Source: Ephydatia muelleri
Lineage: Eukaryota > Porifera > Demospongiae > Spongillida > Spongillidae
NCBI GenBank assembly: GCA_013339895.1
Contig: JABACO010000023.1
Span: 117,501 to 181,500 of the forward strand
Length of the DNA stretch: 64,000 nucleotides
Direction of reading: 5' to 3'
The notes below the pieces were generated by a model. The model saw nothing but the letters and a program-made list of their open reading frames with translations. It did not search any database and was not told where the DNA came from. The position numbers and the translations under genes were made by a program. Positions 45,325 through 57,419 of the stretch are shown here, piece after piece. Position 1 is the first letter of the stretch, and the number at the start of each line of letters is the position of its first letter.

Positions 45325-46673
45325 TTACGTCACCGCCTCTCGCTTCCGGGTAGCTTCGTATTTGCTCAACACACTAAAGCCTCGCGCATTCTTGTGCGTG
45401 ACGTTCATGAATGGCATGAGATGAGAGAACTCGCGTTTTGACATCTGCAGATGACCAACAGGATACGAGACCAGATGGAGTCTGCCATGGAAGTGCAGGT
45501 AATAGAGACCTAGACTATCCTATACATTGAGGTGTGGTGAGCACTATGCTCTCTGGCACACACACACACACAACTTGCATTTGTGAACAAATAACTTTCA
45601 TTCAGTGTGTACACTTGGTTGGATTGACCAGCCCTATAAAACCCAAACCACTGCCAAGTAGCGTGGGATATGGTGATTTGGAACGACAATTAATTAATCG
45701 TTTTGACATACCTCTGATTCAGATGGTTGCACCATCCTGTCCCTAAGGAATTTAACCATGACAAAATTTGAGAGATTTGTAATCCGCTCCTTGTATGCTT
45801 GCTTCACCTCCTGTTGCAAGTACAATCCAACTATATATCAAGTTCAATTAATGTGCTCACAATCTCCTGGTTGATATCAGACAGGAATGCACTGCCCAGC
45901 CTGTACTCATCCTCATGGATAGGATCATGCCAGAACTGGGCCTGGACAAAGCTGGACACAGAAGTGATGTGAAAATGTTGCCCAATTAAGGGCTTACCTA
46001 GCTTGAACAAATGACAGATATGCACCAAGGCTCAATAGTTTTCTGAACACATCACAAAGCCAAGAGTCCGTGCAGAAAGGAAAACCATATATACCTATAT
46101 CAATTATTACTCTTTATTAATTAATCAACCCGTCCGTGATTACGTCACCTTGATGTTGACTTCCAAGGGTTATAAGATTATAAACTCTGACCTTTCCACA
46201 TCGCTGAACAAGAGCTCTTCTGTGGGAACAGAATTTCATTTACCCCTTTGCCCGTTCAGCGTTTGAACTCACAGAAATTGGCCGCCTTGTGAGAAACCCA
46301 GAGCATTAAAACCCTCATGAAGCTTCGGGTCTAGGCCAAGTTCATCACACGCCATTTCCACTTGCACGTTAACAGAAGAGAAGAAACTAGTCCACCTGTC
46401 CATAAATAGACTATTACCGAATTGCAATGATTTGATGTATATTCCCGGAATCTCGTTTTCCAGCCAGTGTTTAAGATACGTCAGCCCGTCACAGCATGTG
46501 TCACCTTGGTTTGAAGCACAGGCACACAACATTTCAACCAAAAAAAAAAGAAAAAAAAAAACTCGAGATGCGCGTCTCCTACCCATGCCGTGCCATATCA
46601 CCAAAGGCACCGGTGAGTTGCCAGTAGGCGCTGCTGCCGCTAAGCAAGCACAACAGAGTAGCAGTCGATACAT
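45325..46673 (-). CDS. PPT1: PPT1, palmitoyl-protein thioesterase
   Basis: PPT1 is a lysosomal thioesterase that removes fatty acids from S-acylated proteins. Exons: 46673-46583, 46504-46273, 46219-46149, 46094-45998, 45951-45861, 45810-45712, 45650-45575, 45509-45325, total 942 nt (313 aa, family about 306). Signal peptide MYRLLLCCACLAAAA, then VPLVIWHGMG. The nucleophile Ser is in GFSQGGQF, followed by SQHQG, WHDPIHEDEYR, FLSDINQE, FVMVKFL, ESEWFGFY, and the catalytic His in VGHLQMS. The C-terminal tail runs about 20 residues past the human end. Where vertebrates read DSEW this protein reads ESEW. Confidence 0.95.
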
Positions 46674-46761
46674 GCAGGTCCCGCCCTAAACGTGTTCGCA
46701 CAAATATTATAATTGCTGCAAAGAGATTTGACACAAGTGTTCACAGTGAGGTGTAAACCGT

Positions 46762-49700
46762 TCAATTATAGCGCCCCGTAAGAAAGAAAAGAGGCTTGTA
46801 TTGATCAGGACACGCTGTTTGGTATTCATCTCTCAAACGAAATTTCCAATGGTCCTCAAGGTCTAATCTCGCCACTTCTCTGACCAGGCTTTTACAGTCT
46901 CGCGTTACCAGACAGAGGCCCGCGCCTGAAACAAAGCTGAACTTGTGAAGCTGTTCTGCTGAGACCTTGCCTTCGCAGAGATAGAGCACCAATCCACCAA
47001 AACGGATACCATCAAAATGGTGCAACTGTTCCAACATGTTACAGGATGGCTTAGTGAAGACCACATGGATACTGCTACTGAGGTTCACATAGTTGTCCAG
47101 AACAAGCACTGGATGTGTGGTTGACAAGGCAGGAGGGAACAGGGCAACACTCCTGTGGTACAGGAAATGTTCCATCAGGTAGGGGCCTGGGTGGGGGAGG
47201 AGGCTTGAGGCATCATGGTGGAGAGAAATGGCAAGTTTGTCAGCATCGGAGCAAAGGCTTCCTAGCTGTGTGTAGAAGGGGTAGCGAGGATGGCAAGATG
47301 GCTGATGCTTCTTCACAAAGGCCAGTTCTGTGTACAAGTGAGCCTTAAGGCCTGCTGCTTTAAGTTGCAAATTGAAGTCTGCCTCTGTACAGTGAAAGAG
47401 AAACGGATTGTAGTGTGTGCTTCCAAGCATAGAGAGGTTGAGTAATATAAAGTCGTGATTGAGGTCATAATGAGTCAAGCATGGAGGTGATGACTCAAGC
47501 TCCTTGGACCACTGCAGTATGCTGATTGCTGCATTCTCTGAACACTCTGCATCCTGCTCAATACTGCGAAGAGCCTCAGGTAAAGATAAGTCTGTGCTCC
47601 TGTTTGGTGTGTGAGGTAATGTAGAGGTCACAAGAGACGAATTAAATCAACCAATTAAGTACAAAGTAGCTCCTCCCTGTCATGTGACCCATTCCTCCCT
47701 GTCATGTGACCCATTCCTCCCTGTCATGTGACCCATTCCTCCCTGTCATGTGACCAATTCCTCCCTGTCATGTGCATGTGACCCACCTCTTCGCAGAAGC
47801 ATCAATCTTCTTCCACATCACACACTGATCATTTTTCACCAGAACAAAAGGCCACACTGTTCTTTGCCCCGCCTCCTGTTGCTGGGCAACCACATTGAGC
47901 AGATAGTTGTGTTGGGCGAACACCTTCGTAAGATGATAGTTGCTCCCGGTCCCCAGGCAGCCCATGTCTGGAAGCCCCATGATGATGAGATGAGGCCAAG
48001 ATTTCCGATAGTTATCAAACTGGGAGGTGTGTGTTGCAACGATATGCAAGCCGTCAAAACCAGTGTGTGCCAGGTTAAGGAGAGCAGTGGCATCTGGGCC
48101 ATAGGAGTTTGTGATGATGGGTGTGAGGGTGGCCTCCTTGCTCTTCAGTGCAGTCGATAGCTTCACTCTCTCCACACTCCTGCAGTCTGATGACAACACA
48201 AAGTGTTTCAGAGCACACTCCGGAATATGCCACTGCACAATCACTGACCCCTCCCCCTCCAGTGGGAGGAGGGAGGTGAGGGTGTGGGCGTGGCTGGATG
48301 CCATTCCTCGCTTGGCACACTCCGTGCAAGAGTGAGTGGCATCATGGGCTGTGTAGGGGGACAGAGGGAGGGACACTGTGTGACTGTTGGGTGTGGTCGC
48401 AACCTTGGGGGGATTCCCCTCAACAGCTGTCCCAGTACATATGGTCTGCAGCTGTTCCAATGGGATGACCCGACTATGCATGGAAGAGGCGTGGTCAGAT
48501 GAAGTAGGGCCTTCCCCCAGGAAGATGCTTGCTGCTAACGGGTCACACATAACAGTGACACCTTGCAGTGAGTGTAGATGGTCCATCAATAGACGCACAA
48601 ACAGAAGCCATGCACCAGTCTTGCCAATCTGTGTGTGTATGTGTGTGTGTATGTGTGTGTGTGTGTGTATGTGTGTGTGTGTATGAGTGTTTGTGTGTGT
48701 GTATGTGAGCATGAGTGTGTGTGCATGTGTGTGTGTGAGCATGTGTGTGTGTGTGAGCATGTGTGTGTGTGAGCATGTGTGTGTGTGTGAGCATGTGTGT
48801 GTGTGTGTGAGCATGTGTGTGTGTGAGCATGTATCATAATCATAATGTATAATACGGAATACGATGCATGTATCCACTCATACACATACACACACATACA
48901 CCCATATATACACACATACACACACATACACACACATACACCCATATATACACACATACACACACATACACATATACACACATATACATACATATACACA
49001 CACATTCACACACACATATACACACGCAGCTACCTGAGGCTGACCAGCAAGCAGAAACCTTCTCTTTGCACCTTTCTTGGCATCTCTGATCATGCTGTCA
49101 AGATGTGACCTCACCAGTCTGTGTGCTGGCCTGGTCCACTTGCGATAATACGTGCTCTGGGCTAGCGGATCTGCATCAAAGAGGGGAGGCCTCTTCGAGT
49201 GTCCATGCCACTCCACCCCAGAGCCAGGGGGAAGTAGCAGTTCCTTTCCTGCTCCCCTTGACGACCATATATGGTAATAGGGACGAGATAATAGGCAGAG
49301 GGGCGGGGCTACGGAACAGTCTGAATCCTCCACCTCTGAGTCATCTGATGTGTCTCCCAAACTAGCAAATAAGTCAACTGGATTGACGTCCGGTAGTGAT
49401 CCAGGAGCATGACCATTGTGTGGCCCAAAATGGTCATGCCCCACCCCTATGTATTCACCTACACTCTTGGTACAGTCTCTGTTGTCCACTTCTGGTTCAT
49501 CTATCCCATCTGGGCCATTTGGTCTCCACCTTACCACGTTTCTATCTTCATCCTCCTCCTCCTCCACCTCCTCCTCCTCCTCCCACTGGATCAGAGCTCT
49601 CACTACTGCACCGACTACTTGATGGACTGGGCCTGAGGACAGTTCCTGTGCACGTTGAAAGTGTTTCTTCAGACTTCATAACGACAAGAGGGAATACCCC

Positions 49701-50120
49701 TTTGCCCTCTTCATGCTCCTGTGCAGCTGGGCGGTCACCTTTGACAGGAAAGGTGTATACTGGAATGGAAGGGGGTATGGTCCTGTAACCATTGAGAAGT
49801 GACATGTCATACTCGTAGTCCAGACGAGTTGTTGATGAGAAGTAGCACAGCCGCAGGTCCACACACATCAGGGAGCTGCAAGGAATGCACCCTCATTTGA
49901 TCATCATGTACATTGTATAGAGTGAGGAAGTGGGCATTGTATAGAGTAGGAAGTGGGCATTGTATAGAGTGAGGAAGTGGGCATTGTATAGAGTAGGAAG
50001 TGGGCATTGTATAGTGAGCAAGTGGGAATTGTATAGAATTAGGAAAGTGGGCTAGTATGGAATAAGGAAGTGGACATTTACTTGTGTGTCCACATGAGAC
50101 AATACACAGTGGTTTGTGTG

Positions 50121-50153
<33 letters not shown>

Positions 50154-53100
50154 CCCTACATACCTTGGAAACCCCACAGATGCTCTGCTGGTTCCAGCCA
50201 AGACAACAAAGCATGGCAGGTTGTCCAGATCTTTGTAACACAGACGTCCATCATTCCGACACTTGCGTAGCGAGAGACGTTTTCTGAAGTGTTCTGATAC
50301 ATTCAGCATCCTCTGCCCATCATCATATATCATCTCGAAACGATACTCCAAACCAAGACAGTCTCTAACTGCTTTCAGTTTCTGGTAACACTCCAGTGCC
50401 AGCAGGGTGTCATGGCAACGCAGGATGACCATGGGGCCATGTCCCTGTGTGCTGGACATGGGAGCCATCACTAGCGAACTTACAATGGCCTGGGTCTCTG
50501 GCAGTGCAGGGTGACCACTCCCAGGACTGACTGCATTAGTCAGAGCAGCGGCATACTGGTTGACTAGAAGCTGTGCCCTCACAGTCATGAGGGAGACAAG
50601 GGGGCTGTAGGGGAGGAGGTGGAGGGCGGGGAGGAGGAGGTGGAGAGGAGAGAAGAGGGGGAGAGGGAGAGGAGATGAGAGAGGAGGGGAGGGGGAGGGA
50701 GGAGGGGGAGGGAGAGGGGGAGGGAGAGGGGGAGGGAGAGGAGGGGAGGGAGAGGGGGAGGGAGAGGAGGGGAGGGAGAGGAGGGGGAGGGAGAGGAGGG
50801 GAGGGAGGAGGGGAGGGAGAGGAGGGGGGAGGGAGAGGAGGGGAGAGGAGGGGGAGGGAGGTAGTGGATTATGACACGGATGAGATGGAGATGGTTGAGT
50901 GTGGGGATGTGAGATTAAAGGATCGTCATATACCTTTCAATGGGCACCAAGTGACCACATGTGTGGGTAGGTGACCATGTGTGATGATGTGCCACATGTG
51001 TGGGTAGGTGACCATGTGTGGTGATGTGCCACATGTGTGGGTAGGTGACATGTGTGATGATGTGCCACATGTGTGGGTAGGTGACCATGTGTGGTGATGT
51101 GCCACATGTGTGGGTAGGTGACCATGTGTGATGATGTGCCACATGTGTGGGTAGGTGACCATGTGTGATGATGTGCCACATGTGTGGATAGGTGACCATG
51201 TGTGATGATGTGCCACATGTGTGGGTAGGTGACCATGTGTGATGTGCCAGGTGACCATGTGTGATGATATGCCACATGTGTAGGTAGGTGACCATGTGTG
51301 ATGATGTGCCACATGTGTGGATAGGTGACCATGTGTGATGATGTGTCACATGTGTGGGTAGGTGACCATGTGTGATGTGCCAGGTGACCATGTGTGATGA
51401 TGTGCCACATGTGTGGGTAGGTGACCATGTGTGATGATGTGCCACAGGTGTGGGTAGGTGAGCATGTGTGATGATGTGCCACATGTGTGGGTAGGTGAGC
51501 ATGTGTGATGATGTGCCACTGTGAGGTTCCATGATGTCATGGACGTTATAGGACACACCCACCTTTGAGTAGAGCAGACATCATGAAACAGCTTTTCAAA
51601 GATAGGGTCTTCTCTGAATATCAGCCCAGATGGTTTGCCAAAGCTTGATGACCAGAACTGTTGTTCCCCCATTGGTGCTGAATCCTTGGAAGGCCAGTAG
51701 AGCTCGTTGGTGATGGGGAGGAGGGAGCGATTGGTCAGGAGCCTGGAGGGTTGTGATGTCACACAGAGGAGGATGGCATTGTGTGTTGACAGCAAACGCT
51801 TGTTCTCAATGTGACAACCTGTCTCACAGAAATGGGTGGGGTCCATGGCCACAGCAGTGAGGAGGTGAGCATTCTCAACTACCACAACATACAAAGTCTT
51901 TGGGTGTGACTCCATTGTACTCACGAACGCTTCTAACTTTTCTTGGCCACGCCCACAGTCAATGACTCTCTTTTCTGCGGCCTTGAGCAGCTGGTCTGGC
52001 TCAAGCCCCGCCCCTTCCCCACCCCCCTCGAGGTGCAGGAGCAGCTGGCTATCAAGGATGTCAGCCGTCATCTGTACCACAAAGGCATCCTCTGATGGAC
52101 ACAGAACAGCAAAGTCCACCTTGTCGAAATCCTCCATTCTGGTGTGGGGACTAAGAGCAGCCAGTGTCTTCTGCAGGAGGAACAGGGCCAGGGAGTATTG
52201 CTGCTGGTAGGGGCCCTCGGGGCGATGCTCGATGATATGGGAGGTGGGGGGGGCCAGAGATGACGCCTCCTCAGGGTTCAAAGGAGTGAGCAATTCCCCG
52301 GGCCTTAGAAACGGGGGCAGTACCTTTCCACCCAGCCTCCTCTGATGGCCACGCATGCACAGAAGCAGCTCCTTGTCCATTAGCAGATCTGGACATGGTG
52401 GAGGGGCGTGGCTGGAGCCCCTCCCCCGACCTAGTTGATCGGTAATGAGTCTTGCTTGTATTGGTTGCAGCACCAGTACGCAGAACTCCATGGAGGCTGA
52501 TGACTGTACTGTCAACATCACAATGAAGTCAGGTAGGCTGGCCTTGGTGGTCTTGGCTATGTGAGCCACAGAGCTCAGAGTGTAGAGAATGCCTTCACCG
52601 AGAGACTGGCTGGAGACCATCACTTGGACACGACCCACAACTGGGTAGACTGCTATCTTGGAGAGGTGCACCAGTTGGGACTGCACAAACGTGGACTCTG
52701 ACATCTTCTTGTGTTTGCGATAATACTGCAGCCACTCTGTCTCCCCTAGCTGTGTGTAGTGAAGTGTGGCATGTAGCTGGTCAGGGCTGATGAGCTCCCC
52801 CTGCTGCAGAGAGCTGAGATAGCATATGGTGAGGAGGGCACAGCTCTCTGAGGACAGGGGAGGGTTGGCTGAGGTGAGCACGTATTGGTACAGACCACTG
52901 ATGAATGAAGACACCAGCACATTGCCCTGCTGTGCTATGGCTTCTGGAATGGAGCCAATTCCCTTCAAGAGGACCATGTGGAAGTTATCCGGGAACGAGA
53001 GTGGCCTGGGGACCTGTGAAAAGGCGGAGTCTTGAGGGGTGGAGTTTGCTGAGAGAGATGTAGAAGGTGCTTGCACTTGGCCTGATGAAAGAACCAACCA

Positions 53101-54194
53101 GAATGCTCACACACATGTAAAAATCTACATGTACACACACATGCACTTACAATACGGCCCTCACTTCAATTCCAATGCAAGTGTGAACAGTAAACCACAC
53201 CCTCACTCTTTCCTTACATTTCATCTGTTTCCTACAACACCTTTCCAATGCCTGTTTGCTTTCTCCACTCCCATCAGACACCTCCCATGAGACACCTCCC
53301 ATCAGGCACCTCCCACTAGGCACCTCCCACCAGGCACCTCCCACCAGGCACCTCCCACCAGGCACCTCACCTGCAGGGTTGTAATGAATGAGCTTGATGA
53401 CAGGAGAGGTTAGTTGTGGTGATGGTGTGTTGGGGGAGTGGTGTGGTGAACCGTCAGACACTCTGGGCTTCTTGCTCTGCCCCTCGGCATGTCCCAAGCC
53501 ATCCCTCTGCCTACTGCTCTCCGCTATACAAAGATGGGAAGTAAGGACATACACACCCATATGCACACGCATATGCACACATATGCACACACATGCACAC
53601 ACAATGCACAACATATGCACACACATATGCACACACATGCACACACATATGCACACACATGCACACATATGCACACACATGCACACACACATGCACACAC
53701 ATGCACACACATATGCACACACATGCACACACATATGCACACACATGCACACACATATGCACACACATGCACACACATATGCACACACACATGCACACAT
53801 ATGCACACACATGCACACACATATGCACACACATGCACACACATATGCACACACATGCACACACATATGCACACACATATGCACACACATGACACACATA
53901 CAAACATATGCACACACATGCACACACACATGCACACACACATGCACACACACATGCACACACACATGCACACAATGCACACATGCACACACACACTGGC
54001 ACCTCCTCCCCAGATCATACATTGAAGAGCAGTTCTCTTTCCATCGGATTTGGTGCGGGGTGTGGTCAGTATGGGGAGACCAAAGGTGGCCAGCGGGTAC
54101 ACAAGACCCGGCACACCAGACGATGTCTGTTGTGTCTGAGCAGGGGGAGTGGAGGATGTTGGCTGAAGAAGGCTGACATTGGGAGCAACTGATG

Positions 54195-54237
<43 letters not shown>

Positions 54238-54519
54238 GTGTGTGTTTGTGTGTGTGGTATGTGTGTTGTGTGGTGGTATGTGTGTTGTGTGGTGGTATGT
54301 GTGTTGTGTGGTGGTATGTGTGTGTGTGTGTGTGTGTGTGTGTTTGACCACAGATGAGACAAACATCAATATGGTTTTGGGTATAATGTTTATAACACAG
54401 AGGCAACTTACACACCTCTTGTTCACACAACACAGCACTGTGGAATACACAATAAGTACATATCTGTAGGACACAGAGATCCGAAAAATACATGCAGCCT
54501 AGAAACACACCTGTAGAGG

Positions 54520-54581
<62 letters not shown>

Positions 54582-54599
54582 ACACACACACATGCACCA

Positions 54600-54630
<31 letters not shown>

Positions 54631-55545
54631 ACACATGCACCACACACACACACACACACACACAACACATGCACCACACACACACATACACTGCTGAGGA
54701 CCTGCTCTGTTGAGTAGACACATCGATCACTTACTGCTGCTACAAAGACCCTGACAAACAACTGAGTCATAACACAAGTCAAGGGATCAGGTTGTATGGT
54801 GTGCACTTAATGGAGCACAACCATGACTTGGCACACATATATCCTCACTGACAGTGGAATTGTGCTAAAATGAATCTCACCTGATATGGAAGTAGAGGGT
54901 GACCTCCAAGGAAACATAGCTGTCTGTCCGAAGATGGGTGAATATAGCAGTGATGTCCCCTGCACCGCATACATAGGATACCTGAGGGAGGAGAGGCCAC
55001 ACAGACACAGGCCAAGAGAAGCCCTTTGTTCACATAATCTTTTTATGCACATCAATACTGCAGACTCCACACTACACCAAAGCCCAGACATGTCTGCAAA
55101 CGTTCTACAGACCAGACACAATCACAAACCATTACAAAGAAATGTTTAAGTCAGCATCTTATGCTTTCCCCTAGGCTGATCGATGTGTGTTATCCTTCTA
55201 CACACTCACTCTCTCATTGCACACAGCGTACAGACACTAAGTTGACTATGAGGAGGTTGTAAGGTGGTCTAATGCCCTCTGGTTAGGCTACCTTATACTG
55301 CCTCCACAGCTAAAATGGAAGTTGGTGTGTCTAAGATGCTAATGAAGCACCTTTCATACCAAATATGCTTGCCTCCTAGGATACGAACCAGGGCGTTGGA
55401 TACAGCCACTTCAAAAAGTGCGCGTGCACGCGTATATCAAGAAGACAAACCTTATTCCCGGGGCCAGGGCTGGAAAAGGTGACAGCGGCACACTGCCAGA
55501 GGCAGAGGAATTAGACGGAGGAGACGTTGTACCCTCAGCCGACAT
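46762..55545 (-). CDS. GREB1L: GREB1-like large protein
   Basis: Eleven exons: 55545-55451, 54981-54849, 54761-54690, 54463-54349, 54188-54021, 53523-53371, 53081-51563, 50604-50164, 49875-49034, 48628-47787, 47599-46762 (5218 nt, about 1740 aa). Exon 4 holds a Cys/His cluster ([23 protein letters not shown]). Exon 8 has the GREB1 hallmark [20 protein letters not shown]. Exon 9 has [20 protein letters not shown]. The last exon has [25 protein letters not shown] and a FRLRDEYQT...FFLTGR end, the glycosyltransferase-like C-terminus described for GREB1. The two halves of exon 9 are in different frames across a GGA/GAG tract near 49550-49600, leaving one extra base: sequence slippage, error, or a tiny intron. 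GREB1 and GREB1L cannot be separated here. Confidence 0.9.
47678..47775. repeat. 22-bp tandem repeat in a GREB1-like intron
   Basis: Four to five copies of CCCATTCCTCCCTGTCATGTGA, the last one altered, immediately before the exon 10 donor (47786). Confidence 0.9.
48632..49025. repeat. TG array and CA/TATA array in a GREB1-like intron
   Basis: 48632-48832 is a TG-rich minisatellite with GAGCATG punctuation. 48885-49025 is a CACACATACA/CCCATATATA repeat. Together they fill most of the intron between exons 9 and 10 and create spurious frames on both strands. Confidence 0.9.
49905..50065. repeat. 22-23 bp minisatellite in a GREB1-like intron
   Basis: Six to seven copies of ATTGTATAGAGTGAGGAAGTGGGC with length variants, followed at 50112-50152 by a TG microsatellite. 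Confidence 0.88.
50605..50870. repeat. Polypurine GGGAGAGGAG tract
   Basis: About 265 bp almost wholly G and A on the plus strand, made of GGGAGAGGAGGGGAGG-type units, abutting the exon 8 acceptor. On the transcribed minus strand it is a very long polypyrimidine tract. Confidence 0.9.
50945..51525. repeat. 36-38 bp minisatellite in a GREB1-like intron
   Basis: About sixteen copies of a unit of TGACCATGTGTGATGATGTG plus CCACATGTGTGGGTAGG, with a shorter variant lacking the second half. It fills the intron between exons 7 and 8 and gives long spurious frames on the minus strand. Confidence 0.92.
53275..53368. repeat. 13-14 bp minisatellite next to exon 6
   Basis: About seven copies of AGGCACCTCCCACC (variants AGACACCTCCCATG) ending at the exon 6 donor of the GREB1-like gene. 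Confidence 0.9.
53555..53990. repeat. CA/TGCA repeat array
   Basis: Alternating ACACATGCAC and ACACATATGC units fill the intron between exons 5 and 6 of the GREB1-like gene. The long THMHTH and CVCMCV frames here are artefacts of the repeat. Confidence 0.93.
54198..54345. repeat. TG arrays with GTGTGGTGGTAT units
   Basis: Two pure TG runs flank four TGTGTGTTGTGTGGTGGTA units in the intron between GREB1-like exons 4 and 5. Confidence 0.9.
54519..54688. repeat. CA arrays with CATGCACCACACA units
   Basis: A pure AC run followed by ACACATGCACCACACACAC units, in the intron between GREB1-like exons 3 and 4. Confidence 0.9.
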
Positions 55546-55713
55546 GGCAGCACTCCGCCAACTCTGCAATGTTACGGGGGGATTGATAGTGAAGATAGTT
55601 GTAACCTCTCTCCACTATCGCGCGTTATCAAGAAATGCGCAGTGGCACACTAAACGAGTGGATTGCAAACATACTAGCAATGATACACGCGAATGGTTGC
55701 AATAGTCTTCCAT

Positions 55714-55785
<72 letters not shown>

Positions 55786-56889
55786 GCGCACAAACTACGC
55801 TCGCACGTAGGCACCATAACGCAAGCACAAACACACGTGTATCGCATCGCACTCATGCACACACACACACGCACACATACAGGCACACGCACACACACTA
55901 ACACACACACATATACACACACTAACCACACACATCACATACACACGGATTACAAACCAGTACGAACGCTTGTACCATAAATACTTGGGGTCTGCTTTGC
56001 CAGTACCACTTGCGATTCGCTCGAAAGGTTTGCCATTCGCTTACCAGCTGCAGTTCTGTCTGTGTGGGCTGTCGAAGCTCAGACACTGAGCATGGAAAGC
56101 TGGATATTGGACAAACAGATTCCACGCTGGGTTAGACGATATTCAATCGATGTATACGTGACGGACTGGGACGGAATGCCGTCTCTCAGTGGGTCAGATT
56201 AGATGGCCGGAAGCTTAGACTTTTGAAAGGATGCCCCAGACACCACCGCAGCTGGCCTGGGTGACTGTGAGGGCACTGTCTATTTAATTGTACCGACTAG
56301 TGGAATTCCCAAATTAATTCGGGATGTCTGGATCCGTTTAGGAAATTTCACGTAAACCGCTAGAAGCGCGTAAAATGTATAGCGCCTTGCAAATGTCATT
56401 TGGAGCACGGCAGTTTTACAGGCATGCGTAGATGGAACGGATTTTCTGGCAACAAAGTCGGCTTTTGTCGGCAGTGAGTGTATATTGTATTGGTGGCCTG
56501 AGCCGTGAACGTTAAGATAGCGGAATATTTCTTAAAGCAAGACAAAACTTCTCGATAGAGAAAGTTGTATGAGATGTAGTATTAGTGTGCAAAAAGCAGT
56601 ACAGTTACAGTGGGTGTTGGTAGAATCTACAATTAACGTTGCAAACACAGAAGCCTACATGTAGATAGATGTTGTTAGTTGTAGATCCTATTTAACCCCA
56701 TTGTAAGAGAAGTCTTATTTTTGTTACTTGTTATCCCCGATCTTTGATCTGAGCAGTATTGAGCCTCCTTTGTACCGTGCTGCTTTTTTTAAACTAGTTG
56801 TTCGTCTGCACTCAAGAGTTCTTTTTATTAACGCGCACTGCTCTTTGCCTTGGTCACCTCTGAACCCGCAAAATCTCTGCTCAGTTCTG

Positions 56890-56927
<38 letters not shown>

Positions 56928-57069
56928 TTTCACGCTTGTGTGAGGCGTCAAATTCGTGCCGCGATGCGTCATGTGTTATTTTGATATTAATCAAACTACA
57001 TGTACATACAAACAAGCCTACATTTTTAGATAACACAGAATAAATGAATACTAACATAGAGTCAGGAAG
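55546..57069. other. No gene seen; CA arrays and a poly-T run
   Basis: Upstream flank of the GREB1-like gene. 55719-55783 is a long (AC)n. 55857-55935 is an interrupted AC repeat. 56890-56933 is a 44-base T run. Nothing between them gives linked coding exons on either strand. Confidence 0.6.
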
Positions 57070-57260
57070 GCAGGACACCTCTTGCCAGGATGGTTCTGGC
57101 AATGCGCCTGACTAGTGTGACGTTCAACCTGCCATATATGTCATTCAATACTGACGTTATGGAATGGATAAACTAATGGCTGGGTGAGAGGCCAGCCTTG
57201 TGAACACACCTTGAGCTTCTTTAGTCCAGTTCACAAAGGCTTATGCATGCAAAATAGATA
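57070..57260 (-). mobile_element. RLE-LINE copy C, 3'-end relic
   Basis: On the minus strand, EAQGVFTRLASHPAI is followed, after a frame change, by DIYGRLNVTLVRRIARTILA. This is the endonuclease C-terminus of the same family as copies A and B. Only about 190 bp remain, with frame breaks. Confidence 0.8.
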
Positions 57261-57419
57261 TGTAAACTAATAATTTGAAGATGAGAACTGGGCAAGTGCC
57301 AAACCTCTTAACACTCAATGTGCTTTTCAGTAAAGAAAGAATGTTATTTCCAGTTCATGGAATAAAGCAGCTGCAAATTCATTAGCTAGGGGTCGCCACA
57401 TGTTTAGCTTTATTAGTAT

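Noticed and set aside
45450-45502. Plus-strand ATG frame with a GTAATAG donor (MTNRIRDQMES...)
   Set aside because: It is antisense to the last PPT1 exon, which aligns with the PPT1 C-terminus.
50926-51562. [11 protein letters not shown] repeat proteins on the minus strand
   Set aside because: Readings of an intronic 36-38 bp minisatellite.
53388-54730. THMHTH / CVCMCV frames up to 527 codons
   Set aside because: Products of CA/TG arrays in introns of the GREB1-like gene; real exons inside were identified separately by splice phase.
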